From NCBI GenBank assembly GCA_963575645.1, contig OY754471.1, positions 30,388,401 to 30,452,400 on the forward strand: a stretch of DNA of 64,000 nucleotides, in the 5' to 3' direction. Of the stretch, positions 12,028-26,221 are shown piece by piece; within the stretch, counting starts at the first letter, position 1; each line of letters begins with the position of its first letter. Made by a program: the position numbers and the translations under genes. The stretch comes from Xanthostigma xanthostigma (Eukaryota > Arthropoda > Insecta > Raphidioptera > Raphidiidae). The notes below the pieces were generated by a model. It saw nothing but the letters and a program-made list of their open reading frames with translations, did not search any database and had not been told where the DNA came from.

Positions 12028-15000
12028 ACCTTTGTAAAATAACGCAATTTTGCCTATAAGGACTCATTTGCACGCAATTGTCGTGAAGCATGTAAAAACT
12101 GCTTGTCTGCGTTAAAATAAAGGTTAATATGCAGTTTGCATTTTCTTATGAGAGAATGATCCAAACCTGAATGTTATAGTGTAAATAGACTAACCCTCAT
12201 GAAATAAAGCAATTTTGCCTATAAGGACTCATTTGCACCTAATTGTCATAAAGCATGTAAAAACTGCTTGTATGCGTTAAAATAATGGTTAATATGCAGT
12301 AGGTATTTTCTTACGAGAGTATGATCCAAACCTGAATGTTATAGTTTAAATAGACTTACCCTCATGAAATAAAGCAATTTTGCCTATAAAGACTCATTTG
12401 CACCTAATTGTCATAAAGCATGTAAAAACTGCTTGTATGCGTTGAAATAATGGTTAATATGCAGTTTGCATTTTCTTTTGAGAGAATGATCTTAACCTGA
12501 ATGTTATAATGTAAATAGACTTACCTTTGTAAAATAAAGCAATTTTGCTTATAAGGACTCATTTGCACGCAACTGACGTGAAGCATGTAAAAACTGCTTG
12601 TCTGCGTGAAAATGATAGTAAATATGCAGTTTGCATTTTCTTATGAGAGAATGATCCAAACCTGAATGTTATAGTTTAAATAGACTTACCTCATGAAATA
12701 AAGCAATTTTGCCTATAAAGACTCATTTGCACCTAATTGTCGTAAAGCATGTAAAAACTGCTTGTCTGCGTTTAAATAATGGTTAATATGCAGTTTGCAT
12801 TTTCTTATGAAAGAATGATCCAAACCTGAATGTTATAGTGTAAATAGACTTACCTTCATAAAATAAAGCAATTTTGCCTATAAAGACTCATTTGCCCCTA
12901 ATTGTCATAAAGCATGTAAAAACTGCTTGTATGCGTTAAAATAATGGTTAATATGCAGTTTGCATTTTCTTATGAGAGAATGATCCAAACCTGAATGTTA
13001 TAGTGTAAATAGACTTACCTTTGTAAAATAAAGCAATTTTGCCTATAAGGACTCATTTTCACGCAATTGTCGTGAAGCATGTAAAAACTGCTTGTCTGTG
13101 TTAAAATAAAGGTTAATATGCAGTTTGCATTTTCTTATGAGAGAATAAACCAAACCTGAATGTTATAGTGAAAACAGACTTACCTTTGTAAAATAACGCA
13201 ATTTTGCCTATAAGGACTCATTTGCACGCAATTGTCGTGAAGCATGTAAAAACTGCTTGTCTGCGTTAAAATAAAGGTTAATATGCAGTTTGCATTTTCT
13301 TATGAGAGAATGATCCAAACCTGAATGTTATAGTGTAAATAGACTAACCCTCATGAAATAAAGCAATTTTGCCTATAAGGACTCATTTGCACCTAATTGT
13401 CATAAAGCATGTAAAAACTGCTTGTATGCGTTAAAATGATAGTAAATATGCAGTTTGCATTTTCTTACGAGAGAATGATCCAAACCTGAATGTTATAGTG
13501 TAAATAGACTTACCTTTGTAAAATAAAGCAATTTTGCTTATAAGGACTCATTTGCACGCAATTGTCGTGAAGCATGTAAGAACTGCTTGTCTGCGTTAAA
13601 ATAAAGGTTAATATGCAGTTTGCATTTTCTTATGAGAGAATGATCCAAACCTGAATGTTATAGTGTAAATAGACTAACCCTCATGAAATAAAGCAATTTT
13701 GCCTATAAGGACTCATTTGCACCTAATTGTCATAAAGCATGTAAAAACTGCTTGTATGCGTTAAAATGATAGTAAATATGCAGTTTGCATTTTCTTATGA
13801 GAGAATGATCCAAACGTGAATGTAATAGTGTAAATAGACTTTTCCTCATGAAATAAAGCAATTTTGCTTATAAGGACTCATTTGCACGCAATTGTCGTGA
13901 AGCATGTAAAAACTGCTTTTCTGAGTTAAAATAAAGGTTAATATGCAGTTTGCATTTTCTTATGAGAGAATGAACCAAACCTGAATGTTATAGTGAAAAC
14001 AGACTTACCTTTGTTAAATAACGCAATTTTGCCTATAAGGACTCATTTGCACGCAATTGTCGTGAAGCATGTAAAAACTGCTTGTATGCGTTAAAATAAT
14101 AGTTAATATGCAGTTTGCATTTTCTTATGAGAGAATGATCTAAACCTGAATGTTATAGTTTAAGTAAACTTACCTTTGTAAAATAAAGCAATTTTTACTC
14201 TATTGACTCATTTGCACCTAATTGTCATAAAGCATGTAAAAACTGCTTGTATGCTTTAAAATAATGGTTAATATGCAGTTTGCATTTTCTTATGAGAGAA
14301 TGATCCAAACCTGAATGTTATAGTGTAATTAATAGACTTACCTTTGTAAAATAACGCAATTGTGCCTATAAGGACTCATTTGCACGCAATTGTCGTGAAG
14401 CATGTAAAAACTGCTTGTCTGCGTGAAAATGATAGTAAATATGCAGTTTGCATTTTCTTATGAGAGAATGATCCAAACCATAATGTTATAGTGTAAATAG
14501 ACTTACCCTCATAAAATAAAGCAATTTTGCCTATAAAGACTCATTTGCACCTAATTGTCGTAAAGCATGTAAAAACTGCTTGTATGCGTTTAAATGATAG
14601 TAAATATGCAGTTTGCATTTTCTTATGAGAGAATGATCCAAACCTGAATGTTATAGTGTAAATAGACTTACCCTCATGAAATAAAGCAATTTTGCCTATA
14701 AGGACTCATTTGCACGCAATTGTCGTGAAGCATGTAAAAACTGCTTGTCTGTGTTAAAATAAAGGTTAATATGCAGTTTGCATTTTCTTATGAGAGAATG
14801 AACCAAACCTGAATGTTATAGTGAAAACAGACTTACCTTTGTAAAATAACGCAATTGTGCCTATAAGGACTCATTTGCACGCAATTGTCGTGAAGCATGT
14901 AAAAACTGCTTGTCTGCGTGAAAATGATAGTAAATATGCAGTTTGCATTTTCTTATGAGAGAATGATCCAAATCTGAATGTTATAGTGTAAATAGACTTA

Positions 15001-15164
15001 CCCTCATAAAATAAAGCAATTTTGCCTATAAAGACTCATTTGCACCTAATTGTCACAAAGCATGTAAAAACTGCTTGTCTGCGTTAAAATAATGGTTAAT
15101 ATGCAGTTTGCATTTTCTTATGAGAGAATGATCCAAACCTGAATGTTATAGTGAAAATAGACTT

Positions 15165-16649
15165 ACCTTTGTAAAATAACGCAATTTTGCCTATAAGGAC
15201 TCATTTGCACGCAATTGTCGTGAAGCATGTAAAAACTGCTTGTCTGCGTTAAAATAAAGGTTAATATGCAGTTTGCATTTTCTTATGAGAGAATGATCCA
15301 AACCTGAATGTTTTAGTGTATATAGACTTACCCTCATGAAATAAAGCAATTTTGCCTATAAAGACTCATTTGCACCTAATTGTCATAAAGCATGTAAAAA
15401 CTGCTTGTATGCGTTAAAATGATAGTAAATATGCAGTTTGCATTTTTTTATGAGAGAATGATCCAAAACTGAATGTTATAGTGTAAATAGACTAACCCTC
15501 ATGAAATAAAGCAATTTTGCCTATAAAGACTCATTTGCACGTAATTGTCGTAAAGCATGTAAAAACTGCTTGTCTGCGTTAAAATAATGGTTAATATGCA
15601 GTTTTCAATTTCTTATGAGAGAATGATCCAAACCTGAATGTTATAGATTAAATAGACTAACCCTCATGAAATAAAGCAATTTTGCCTATAAGGACTCATT
15701 TGCCCCTAATTGTCGTAAAGCATGTAAAAACTGCTTGTCTGCGTTAAAATAATGGTTAATATGCAGTTTGCATTTTCTTATGAGAGAATAATCCAAACCT
15801 GAATGTTATAGTGTAAATAGACTAACCTTCATGAAATAAAGCAATTTTGCCTATAAGGACCCATTTGCCCCTAATTGTCATAAAGCATGTAAAAACTGCT
15901 TGTATGCGTTAAAATAATGGTTAATATGCAGTTTGCATTTTCTTATGAGAGAATGATTCAAACCTGAATGTTATAGTGTAAATAGACTAACCCTCATTAA
16001 ATAAAGCAATTTTGCCTATAAAGACTTATTTGCACCTAATTGTCGTAAAGCATGTAAAAACTGCTTGTCTGCGTTTAAATAATGGTTAATATGCAGTTTG
16101 CATTTTCTTATGAGAGAATGATCCAAACCTGAATGTTATAGTGTAAATAGACTTACCCTCATGAAATAAAGCAATTTTGACTATAAAGACTCATTTGCAC
16201 CTAATTGTCGTAAAGCATGTAAAAACTGCTTGTCTGCGTTTAAATAATGGTTAATATGCAGTTTGCATTTTCTAATGAGAGAATGATCCAAACCTGAATG
16301 TTATAGTGAAAATAGACTTACCTTTGTAAAATAAAGCAATTTTGCCTATAAAGACTCATTTGCACCTAATTGTCGTAAAGCATGACAAAACTGCTTGTCT
16401 GCGTTTAAATAATGGTTAATATGCAGTTTGCATTTTCTTATGAGAGAATGATCCAAACCTGAATGTTATAGTGTAAATAGACTAACCCTCATGAAATAAA
16501 GCAATTTTGCCTATAAGGACTCATTTGCCCCTAATTGTCATAAAGCATGTAAAAACTGCTTGTCTGCGTTAAAATAATGGTTAATATGCAGTTTGCATTT
16601 TCTTATGAGAGAAAGATCCAAACCTGAATGTTATAGTGAAAATAGACTT
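15165..16649. repeat. Third, dispersed unit of the 9-monomer HOR
   Basis: This 1485-bp stretch carries the same ordered markers as the two tandem 9-mer units at 9059-12027, including 'gtgtatatagac', 'atagattaaatag', 'ctcattaaataaagc', 'ttttgactataaag' and 'catgacaaaac'. It is separated from them by about 3.1 kb of other satellite. At the 'aaagacttatt' site it agrees with the first tandem unit rather than the second. Its position implies that a larger block containing the 9-mer was duplicated, or that the intervening monomers were inserted later. Confidence 0.88.
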
Positions 16650-19600
16650 ACCTTTGTAAAATAACGCAATTTTGCCTATAAGGACTCATTTGCACGCAAT
16701 TGTCGTGAAGCATGTAAAAACTGCTTGTCTGCGTTAAAATAAAGGTTAATATGCAGTTTGCATTTTTTTATGAGAGAATGATCCAAACCTGAATGTTATA
16801 GTGTAAATAGACTAACCCTCATGAAATAAAGCAATTTTGCCTATAAGGACTCATTTGCACCTAATTGTCATAAAGCATGTAAAAACTGCTTGTATGCGTT
16901 AAAATGATAGTAAATATGCAGTTTGCATTTTCTTATGAGAGAATGATCCAAACGTGAATGTTATAGTGTAAATAGACTTACCCTCATGAAATAAAGCAAT
17001 TTTGCCTATAAGGACTCATTTGCACGCAATTGTCGTGAAGCATGTAAAAACTGCTTGTCTGTGTTAAAATAAAGGTTAATATGCAGTTTGCATTTTCTTA
17101 TGAGAGAATGAACCAAACCTGAATGTTATAGTGAAAACAGACTTACCTTTGTAAAATAACGCAATTTTGCCTATAAGGACTCATTTGCACGCAATTGTCG
17201 TGAAGCATGTAAAAACTGCTTGTATGCGTTAAAATATTAGTTAATATGCAGTTTGCATTTTCTTATGAGAGAAAGATCTAAACCTGAATGTTATAGTTTA
17301 AGTAAACTTACCTTTGTAAAATAAAGCAATTTTTACTCTATTGACTCATTTGCACCTAATTGTCATAAAGCATGTAAAAACTGCTTGTATGCTTTAAAAT
17401 AATGGTTAATATGCAGTTTGCATTTTTTTATGAGAGAATGATCCAAACCTGAATGTTATAGTGTAATTAATAGACTTACCTTTGTAAAATAACGCAATTG
17501 TGCCTATAAGGACTCATTTGCACGCAATTGTCGTGAAGCATGTAAAAACTGCTTGTCTGCGTTAAAATAATGGTTAATATGCAGTTTGCATTTTCTTATG
17601 AGAGAATGATCCAAACCTGAATGTTGCAGTGAAAGTAGACTTACCTTTGTGAAATAAAACAATTTTGCCTTTAAGGACTTATTTGCACCTAATTGTCGTA
17701 AACCATGTAAAAACTGCTTGTCTGCGTGAAAATGATAGTCAATATTCAGTTTGCATTTTCTTATGAGAGAATGATTCAAACCTGAATGTTATAGTGTAAA
17801 TAGACTTACTCTCATGAAATAAAGCAATTTTGCCTATAAGGACTCATTTGCACCTAATTGTCATAAAGCATGTAAAAACTGCTTGTATGCGTTAAAATAA
17901 TAGTTAATATGCAGTTTGCATTTTCTTGTGAGAGAATGATCCAAACCTGAATGTTATAGCATAAGTAAACTTACCTTTGTATAATAAAGCAATTTTGCCT
18001 ATAAGGACTCATTTGCACCTAATTGTCGTAAAGCATGTAAAAACTGCTTGTCTGCGTTAAAATATGGTTAATATGCAGTTTGCATTTTCTTATGAGAGAA
18101 TAATCCAAACCTGAATGTTATAGTGTAAATAGACTAACCTTCATGAAATAAAGCAATTTTGCTTATAAGGACTTATTTGCCCCTAATTGTCATAAAGCAT
18201 GTAAAAACTGCTTGTATGCGTTAAAATAATGGTTAATATGCAGTTTGCATTTTCTTATGAGAGAATGATCCAAACCTGACTGTTATAGTGTAAATAGACT
18301 TACTTTTGTAAAATAAAGCAATTTTGCTTATAAGGACTCATTTGCACGCAATTGTCGTGAAGCATGTAAAAACTGCTTGTCTGCGTTAAAATAATGGTTA
18401 TTTTGCAGTTTTCATTTTCTTATGAGAGAATGATCCAAACCTGAATTGTATAGTGTAAATAGACTGACCCTCATGAAATAAAGCAATTTTGCCTATAAAG
18501 ACTCATTTGCACCTAATTGTCGTAAAGCATGAAAAAACTGCGTGTCTGCGTTTAAATAATGGTTAATATGCAGTTTGCATTTTCTTATGAGAGAATGATC
18601 CAAACCTGAATGTTATAGTGTAAATAGACTAACCCTCATGAAATAAATCAATTTTGCCTATAAGGACTCATTGGCACGCAATTGTCGTGAAGCATGTAAA
18701 AACTGTTTGTCTGCGTGAAAATGATAGTAAATATGCAGTTTGCATTTTCTTATGAGAGAATGATCCAAACCTGAATGTTATAGTTTAAATAGACTTACCC
18801 TCATGAAATAAAGCAATTTTGCCTATAAAGACTCATTTGCACCTAATTGTCATAAAGCTTTTAAAAACTGCTTATATGCGTTAAAATAATAGTTAATATG
18901 CAGTTTGCATTTTCTTATGAGAGAATGATCCAAACCTGAATGGTATAGTGTAAATAGACTTACCCTCATAAAATAAAGCAATTTTGCCCATAAGGACTCA
19001 TTTGCACCTAATTGTCATAAAGCATGTAAAAACTGCTTTCCTGCGTTTAAATAATGGTTAATATGCAGTTTGCATTTTCTTATTAGAGAATGATCCAAAC
19101 CTGAATGTTATAGTGTAAATAGACTAACCTTTGTAAAATAAAGCAATTTTGCTTATAGGGACTCATTTGCACGCAAATGTCGTAAAGCATGAAAAAACTG
19201 CTTGTCTGCGTTTAAATAATGGTTAATATGCAGTTTGCATTTTCTTATGAGAGATAGATCCAAACCTGAATGTTATAGTGTAAATAGACTTACCCTCATG
19301 AAATAAAGCAATTTTGCCTATTAGGACTCATTTGCACCTAATTGTCATAAAGCTTTTAAAAACTGCTTATATGCGTTAAAATAATAGTTAATATGCAGTT
19401 TGCATTTTCTTATGAGAGAATGATCCAAACCTGAATGGTATAGTGTAAATAGACTTACCCTCATAAAATAAAGCAATTTTGCCCATAAGGACTCATTTGC
19501 ACCTAATTGTCATAAAGCATATAAAAACTGCTTGTATGCGTTAAAATAATGGTTAATATGCAGTTTGCATTTTCTTATGAGAGAATGATCCAAACCTGAA

Positions 19601-22600
19601 TGTTATAGTGTAAATAGACTTACCCTCATGACATAAAGCAATTTTGCCCATAAGGACTCATTTGCACCTAATTGTCATAAAGCATGTAAAAACTGCTTGT
19701 ATGCGTTAAAATAATGGTTAATATGCAGTTTGCATTTTCTTATGAGAGAATGATCCAAACCTGAATGTTATAGTGTAAATAGACTTACCTTTGTAAAATA
19801 AAGCAATTTTGCCTATAAGGACTCATTTGCACGCAATTGTCGTGAAGCATGTAAGAACTGCTTGTCTGCGTGAAAATGATAGTAAATATGCAGTTTGCAT
19901 TTTCTTATGAGAGAATGATCCAAACCTGAATGTTATAGTGTAAATAGACTTACCCTCATGAAATAAAGCAATTTTGCCCATAAGGACTCATTTGCACTTA
20001 ATTGTCATAAAGCATGTAAAAACTGCTTGTATGCGTTAAAATAATAGTTAATATGCAGTTTGCATTTTCTTATGAGAGAATGATCCAAACCTGAATGTTA
20101 TAGTGTAAATAGACTTACCTTTGTAAAATAAAGCAATTTTGCCTATAAGGACTCATTTGCACGTAATTGTCGTAAAGCATGTAAAAACTGCTTGTCTGCG
20201 TTAAAATAATGGTTAATATGCAGTTTGCATTTTCTTATGAGAGAATGATCCAAACCTGAATGTTTTAGTGTAAATAGACTTACCCTCATGAAATAAAGCA
20301 ATTTTGCCTATACAGACTCATTTGCCCCTAATTGTCGTAAAGCATGTAAAAACTGCTTGTCTGCGTTTAAATAATGGTTAATATGCAGTATGCATTTTCT
20401 TATGAGAGAAAGATCCAAACCTGTATGCTATAGTGTAAAAAGACTTACCCTCATGAAATAAAGCAATTTTGCCTATAAAGACTCATATGCACCTAATTGT
20501 CGTAAAGCATAAAAAAACTGCTTGTATGCGTTAAAATGATAGTAAATATGCAGTTTGCATTTTCTTACGAGAGAATGATCCAAACCTGAATGTTATAGTG
20601 TAAATAGACTTACCTTTGTAAAATAATGCAATTTTGCCTATAAGGACTCATTTGCACCTAATTGTCGTAAAACATGTAAAAACTGTTTGTCTGCGTTAAA
20701 ATAATGGTTAATATGCCGTTTGCATTTTCTTATGAGAGAATGATCCAAACCTGAATTGTATAGTGTAAATAGACTGACCCTCATGAAATAAAGCAATTTT
20801 GCCTATAAAGACTCATTTGCACCTAATTGTCGTAAAGCATGAAAAAACTGCTTGTCTGCGTTTAAATAATGGTTAATTGCAGTTTGCATTTTCTTATGAG
20901 AGACTGATCCAAACCTGAATGGTATAGTGTAAATAGACTAACCCTCATGAAATAAAGCAATTTTGCCTATAAGGACTCATTTGCACCTAATTGTCATAAA
21001 GCATGTAAAAACTGCTTGTATGCGTTAAAATAATGGTTAATATGCAGTTTGCATTTTCTTATGAGAGAATGATCCAAACCTGAATGTTATAATGTAAATA
21101 GACTTAACTTTGTAAAATAAAGCAATTTTGCCTATAAGGACTCATTTGCACGCAATTGTCGTGAAGCATGTAAAAACTGCTTGTCTGCGTTAAAATAAAG
21201 GTTAATATGCAGTTTGCATTTTCTTATGAGAGAATGATCCAAACCTGAATGTTTTAGTGTAAATAGACTTACCCTCATGAAATAAAGCAATTTTGCCTAT
21301 AAAGACTCATTTGCACCTAATTGTCATAAAGCATGTAAAAACTGCTTGTATGCGTTAAAATGATAGTAAATATGCAGTGTGCATTTTCTTATAAGAGAAT
21401 GATCCAAAACTGAATGTTATAGTGTAAATAGACTTACCCTCATGAAATAAAGCAATTTTGCCTATAAAGACTCATTTGCACCTAATTGTCATAAAGCATG
21501 TAAAAACTACTTGTATGCGTTAAAATGATAGTAAATATGCAGTTTGCATTTTCCTATGAGAGAATGATCCAAACCTGAATGGTATAGTGTAAATAGACTA
21601 ACCCTCATGAAATAAAGCAATTTTGCCTATAAGGACTCATTTGCACCTAATTGTCATAAAGCATGTAAAAACTGCTTGTATGCGTTAAAATAATGGTTAA
21701 TATGCAGTTTGCATTTTCTTATGAGAGAATGATCCAAACCTGAATGTTATAATGTAAATAGACTTAACTTTGTAAAATAAAGCAATTTTGCCTATAAGGA
21801 CTCATTTGCACGCAATTGTCGTGAAGCATGTAAAAACTGCTTGTCTGCGTTAAAATAAAGGTTAATATGCAGTTTGCATTTTCTTATAAGAGCATGATCC
21901 AAACCTGAATGTTTTAGTGTAAATAGACTTACCCTCATGAAATAAAGCAATTTTGCCTATAAAGACTCATTTGCACCTAATTGTCATAAAGCATGTAAAA
22001 ACTGCTTGTATGCGTTAAAATGATAGTAAATATGCAGTTTGCATTTTCCTATGAGAGAATGATCCAAAACTGAATGTTATAGTGTAAATAGACTTACCCT
22101 CATGAAATAAAGCAATTTTGCCTATAAAGACTCATTTGCACCTAATTGTCGTAAAGCATGTAAAAACTGCTTGTCTGCGTTTAAATAATGGTTAATATGC
22201 AGTTTGCATTTTCTTATGAGAGAATGATCCAAACCTGAATGTTTTAGTGTAAATAGACTTACCCTCATGAAATAAAGCAATTTTGCCTATAAGGACTCAT
22301 TTGCACCTAATTGTCATAAAGCATGTAAAAACTGCTTGTATGCGTTAAAATAATTGTTAATATGCAGTTTGCATTTTCTTATGAGAGAATGATCCAAACC
22401 TGAATGTTATAGTGTAAATAGACTAACCCTCATGAAATAAAGCAATTTTGCCTATAAGGACTCATTTGCACGCAATTGTCGTGAAACATGTAAAAACTGC
22501 TTGTCTGCGTGAAAATGATAGTAAATATGCAGTTTGCATTTTCTTATGAGAGAATGATCCAAACCTGAATGTTATAGTGTAAATAGACTAACCTTTGTAA

Positions 22601-22920
22601 AATAAAGCAATTTTGCTTATAAGGACTCATTTGCACGCAATTGTCGTAAAGCATGAAAAAACTGCTTGTCTGCGTTTAAATAATGGTTAATATAAAGTTT
22701 GCATTTTCTTATGAGAGATAGATCCAAACCTGAATGTTATAGTTTAAATAGACTTACCCTCATGAAATAAAGCAATTTTGCCTATAAAGACTCATTTGCA
22801 CCTAATTGTCGTAAAGCATGTAAAAACTGCTTGTCTGCGTTAAAATAATGGTTAATATGCAGTTTTCAATTTCTTATGAGAGAATGATCCAAACCTGAAT
22901 GTTATAGTGAAAATAGACTT

Positions 22921-25900
22921 ACCTTTGTAAAATAACGCAATTTAGCCTATAAGGACTCATTTGCACGCAATAGTCGTAAAGCATGTAAAAACTGCTTGTC
23001 TGCGTTAAAATAAAGGTTAATATGCAGTTTGCATTTTCTTATAAGAGCATGATCCAAACCTGAATGTTTTAGTGTAAATAGACTTACCCTCATAAAATAA
23101 AGCAATTTTGCCTATAAAGACTCATTTGCACCTAATTGTCATAAAGCATGTAAAAACTGCTTGTATGCGTTAAAATAATAGTTAATATGCAGTTTGCATT
23201 TTCTTGTGAGAGAATGATCCAAAACTGAATGTTATAGTGTAAATAGACTAACCCTCATGAAATAAAGCAATTTTGAACATAAGGACTCATTTGCACCTAA
23301 TTGTCATAAAGCATGTAAAAACTGCTTGTATGCGTTAAAATAATGGTTAATATGCTGTTTGCATTTTCTTATGAGAGAATGATCCAAACCTGAATGTTAT
23401 AGTGTAAATAGACTAACCCTCATGAAATAAAGCAATTTTGCCTATAAGGACTCATTTGCACCTAATTGTCATAAAGCATGTAAAAACTGCTTGTATGCGT
23501 TAAAATAATAGTTAATATGCAGTTTGCATTTTCTTGTGAGAGAATGATCCAAACCTGAATGTTATAGCGTAAGTAAACTTACCTTTGTATATTAAAGCAA
23601 TTTTGCCTATAAGGACTCATTTGCACCTAATTGTCGTAAAGCATGTAAAAACTGCTTGTCTGCGTTAAAATATGGTTAATATGCAGTTTGCATTTTCTTA
23701 TGAGAGAATAATCCAAACCTGAATGTTATAGTGTAAATAGACTAACCTTCATGAAATAAAGCAATTTTGCTTATAAGGACTTATTTGCCCCTAATTGTCA
23801 TAAAGCATGTAAAAACTGCTTGTATGCGTTAAAATAATGGTTAATATGCAGTTTGCATTTTCTTATGAGAGAATGATCCAAACCTGACTGTTATAGTGTA
23901 AATAGACTTACTTTTGTAAAATAAAGCAATTTTGCTTATAAGGACTCATTTGCACGCAATTGTCGTGAAGCATGTAAAAACTGCTAGTCTGCGTTAAAAT
24001 AATGGTTATTTTGCAGTTTTCATTTTCTTATGAGAGAATGATCCAAACCTGAATTGTATAGTGTAAATAGACTGACCCTCATGAAATAAAGCAATTTTGC
24101 CTATAAAGACTCATTTGCACCTAATTGTCGTAAAGCATGAAAAAACTGCGTGTCTGCGTTTAAATAATGGTTAATATGCAGTTTGCATTTTCTTATGAGA
24201 GAATGATCCAAACCTGAATGTTATAGTGTAAATAGACTTACCTTTGTAAAACAAATAAATTTTGCCTATAAGGACTCATTTGCACGCAATTGTCGTAAAG
24301 CATGTAAAAACTGCTTGTATGTGTTAAAATAATGGTAAATATGCAGTTTGCATTTTCTTATGAGAGAAAGATCCAAACCTGAATGTTATAGTGAAAGTAG
24401 ACTTACCTTTGTAAAATAAAGCAATTTTGCCTATAAGGACTCATTTGCCCCTAATTGTCATAAAGCATGTAAAAACTGCTTGTCTGCGTTAAAATAATGG
24501 TTAATATGCAGTTTGCATTTTCTTATGAGAGAATGATCCAAACCTGAATGTTATAGTGAAAATAGACTTACCTTTGTAAAATAACGCAATTTTGCCTATA
24601 AGGACTCATTTGCACGCAATAGTCGTAAAGCATGTAAAAACTGCTTGTCTGCGTTAAAATAAAGGTTAATATGCAGTTTGCATTTTCTTATAAGAGCATG
24701 ATCCAAACCTGAATGTTTTAGTGTAAATAGACTTACCCTCATAAAATAAAGCAATTTTGCCTATAAAGACTCATTTGCACCTAATTGTCATAAAGCATGT
24801 AAAAACTGCTTGTATGCGTTAAAATAATAGTTAATATGCAGTTTGCATTTTCTTGTGAGAGAATGATCCAAAACTGAATGTTATAGTGTAAATAGACTAA
24901 CCCTCATGAAATAAAGCAATTTTGAACATAAGGACTCATTTGCACCTAATTGTCATAAAGCATGTAAAAACTGCTTGTATGCGTTAAAATAATGGTTAAT
25001 ATGCTGTTTGCATTTTCTTATGAGAGAATGATCCAAACCTGAATGTTATAGTGTAAATAGACTAACCCTCATGAAATAAAGCAATTTTGCCTATAAGGAC
25101 TCATTTGCACCTAATTGTCATAAAGCATGTAAAAACTGCTTGTATGCGTTAAAATAATAGTTAATATGCAGTTTGCATTTTCTTGTGAGAGAATGATCCA
25201 AACCTGAATGTTATAGCGTAAGTAAACTTACCTTTGTATATTAAAGCAATTTTGCCTATAAGGACTCATTTGCACCTAATTGTCGTAAAGCATGTAAAAA
25301 CTGCTTGTCTGCGTTAAAATATGGTTAATATGCAGTTTGCATTTTCTTATGAGAGAATAATCCAAACCTGAATGTTATAGTGTAAATAGACTAACCTTCA
25401 TGAAATAAAGCAATTTTGCTTATAAGGACTTATTTGCCCCTAATTGTCATAAAGCATGTAAAAACTGCTTGTATGCGTTAAAATAATGGTTAATATGCAG
25501 TTTGCATTTTCTTATGAGAGAATGATCCAAACCTGACTGTTATAGTGTAAATAGACTTACTTTTGTAAAATAAAGCAATTTTGCTTATAAGGACTCATTT
25601 GCACGCAATTGTCGTGAAGCATGTAAAAACTGCTAGTCTGCGTTAAAATAATGGTTATTTTGCAGTTTTCATTTTCTTATGAGAGAATGATCCAAACCTG
25701 AATTGTATAGTGTAAATAGACTGACCCTCATGAAATAAAGCAATTTTGCCTATAAAGACTCATTTGCACCTAATTGTCGTAAAGCATGAAAAAACTGCGT
25801 GTCTGCGTTTAAATAATGGTTAATATGCAGTTTGCATTTTCTTATGAGAGAATGATCCAAACCTGAATGTTATAGTGTAAATAGACTTACCTTTGTAAAA

Positions 25901-26221
25901 CAAATAAATTTTGCCTATAAGGACTCATTTGCACGCAATTGTCGTAAAGCATGTAAAAACTGCTTGTATGACGTGTTAAAATAATGGTAAATATGCAGTT
26001 TGCATTTTCTTATGAGAGAAAGATCCAAACCTGAATGTTATAGTGAAAGTAGACTTACCTTTGTAAAATAAAGCAATTTTGCCTATAAGGACTCATTTGC
26101 CCCTAATTGTCATAAAGCATGTAAAAACTGCTTGTCTGCGTTAAAATAATGGTTAATATGCAGTTTGCATTTTCTTATGAGAGAATGATCCAAACCTGAA
26201 TGTTATAGTGAAAATAGACTT
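22921..26221. repeat. Nested 10-monomer HOR in copy 2
   Basis: This is the counterpart of 5761-9058. Units start at 22921 and 24570, and the next equivalent start is 26222. The second unit is 3 bp longer because of an insertion at about 25971 ('gtatgacgtgttaaaa', where copy 1 at about 8809 has 'gtatgtgttaaaa'). The first monomer again carries 'aatttagcc', as at 5780, so the HOR was formed before the 17-kb duplication. Confidence 0.9.

Larger units (their letters stand above)
1..17161. repeat. Large higher-order repeat, copy 1 (104 monomers, 17161 bp)
   Basis: Position 1 onwards matches 17162 onwards and 36626 onwards with the same order of diagnostic variants. Examples are the unusual 'tttttactctattgactc' monomer followed by one with 'tgtaattaatagac', then one with 'gttgcagtgaaag', then the 1-bp-short 'gttaaaatatggtt'. 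The period is 17161 bp, or 104 x 165 + 1. This copy keeps a monomer (about 3580-3740, with 'aaaacattctttgcc') that copy 3 also has and copy 2 lacks, so it looks closer to the ancestral arrangement. Its left edge is the window edge, so homology may extend further left. It contains nested 10-mer and 9-mer HORs, listed separately. Confidence 0.93.
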
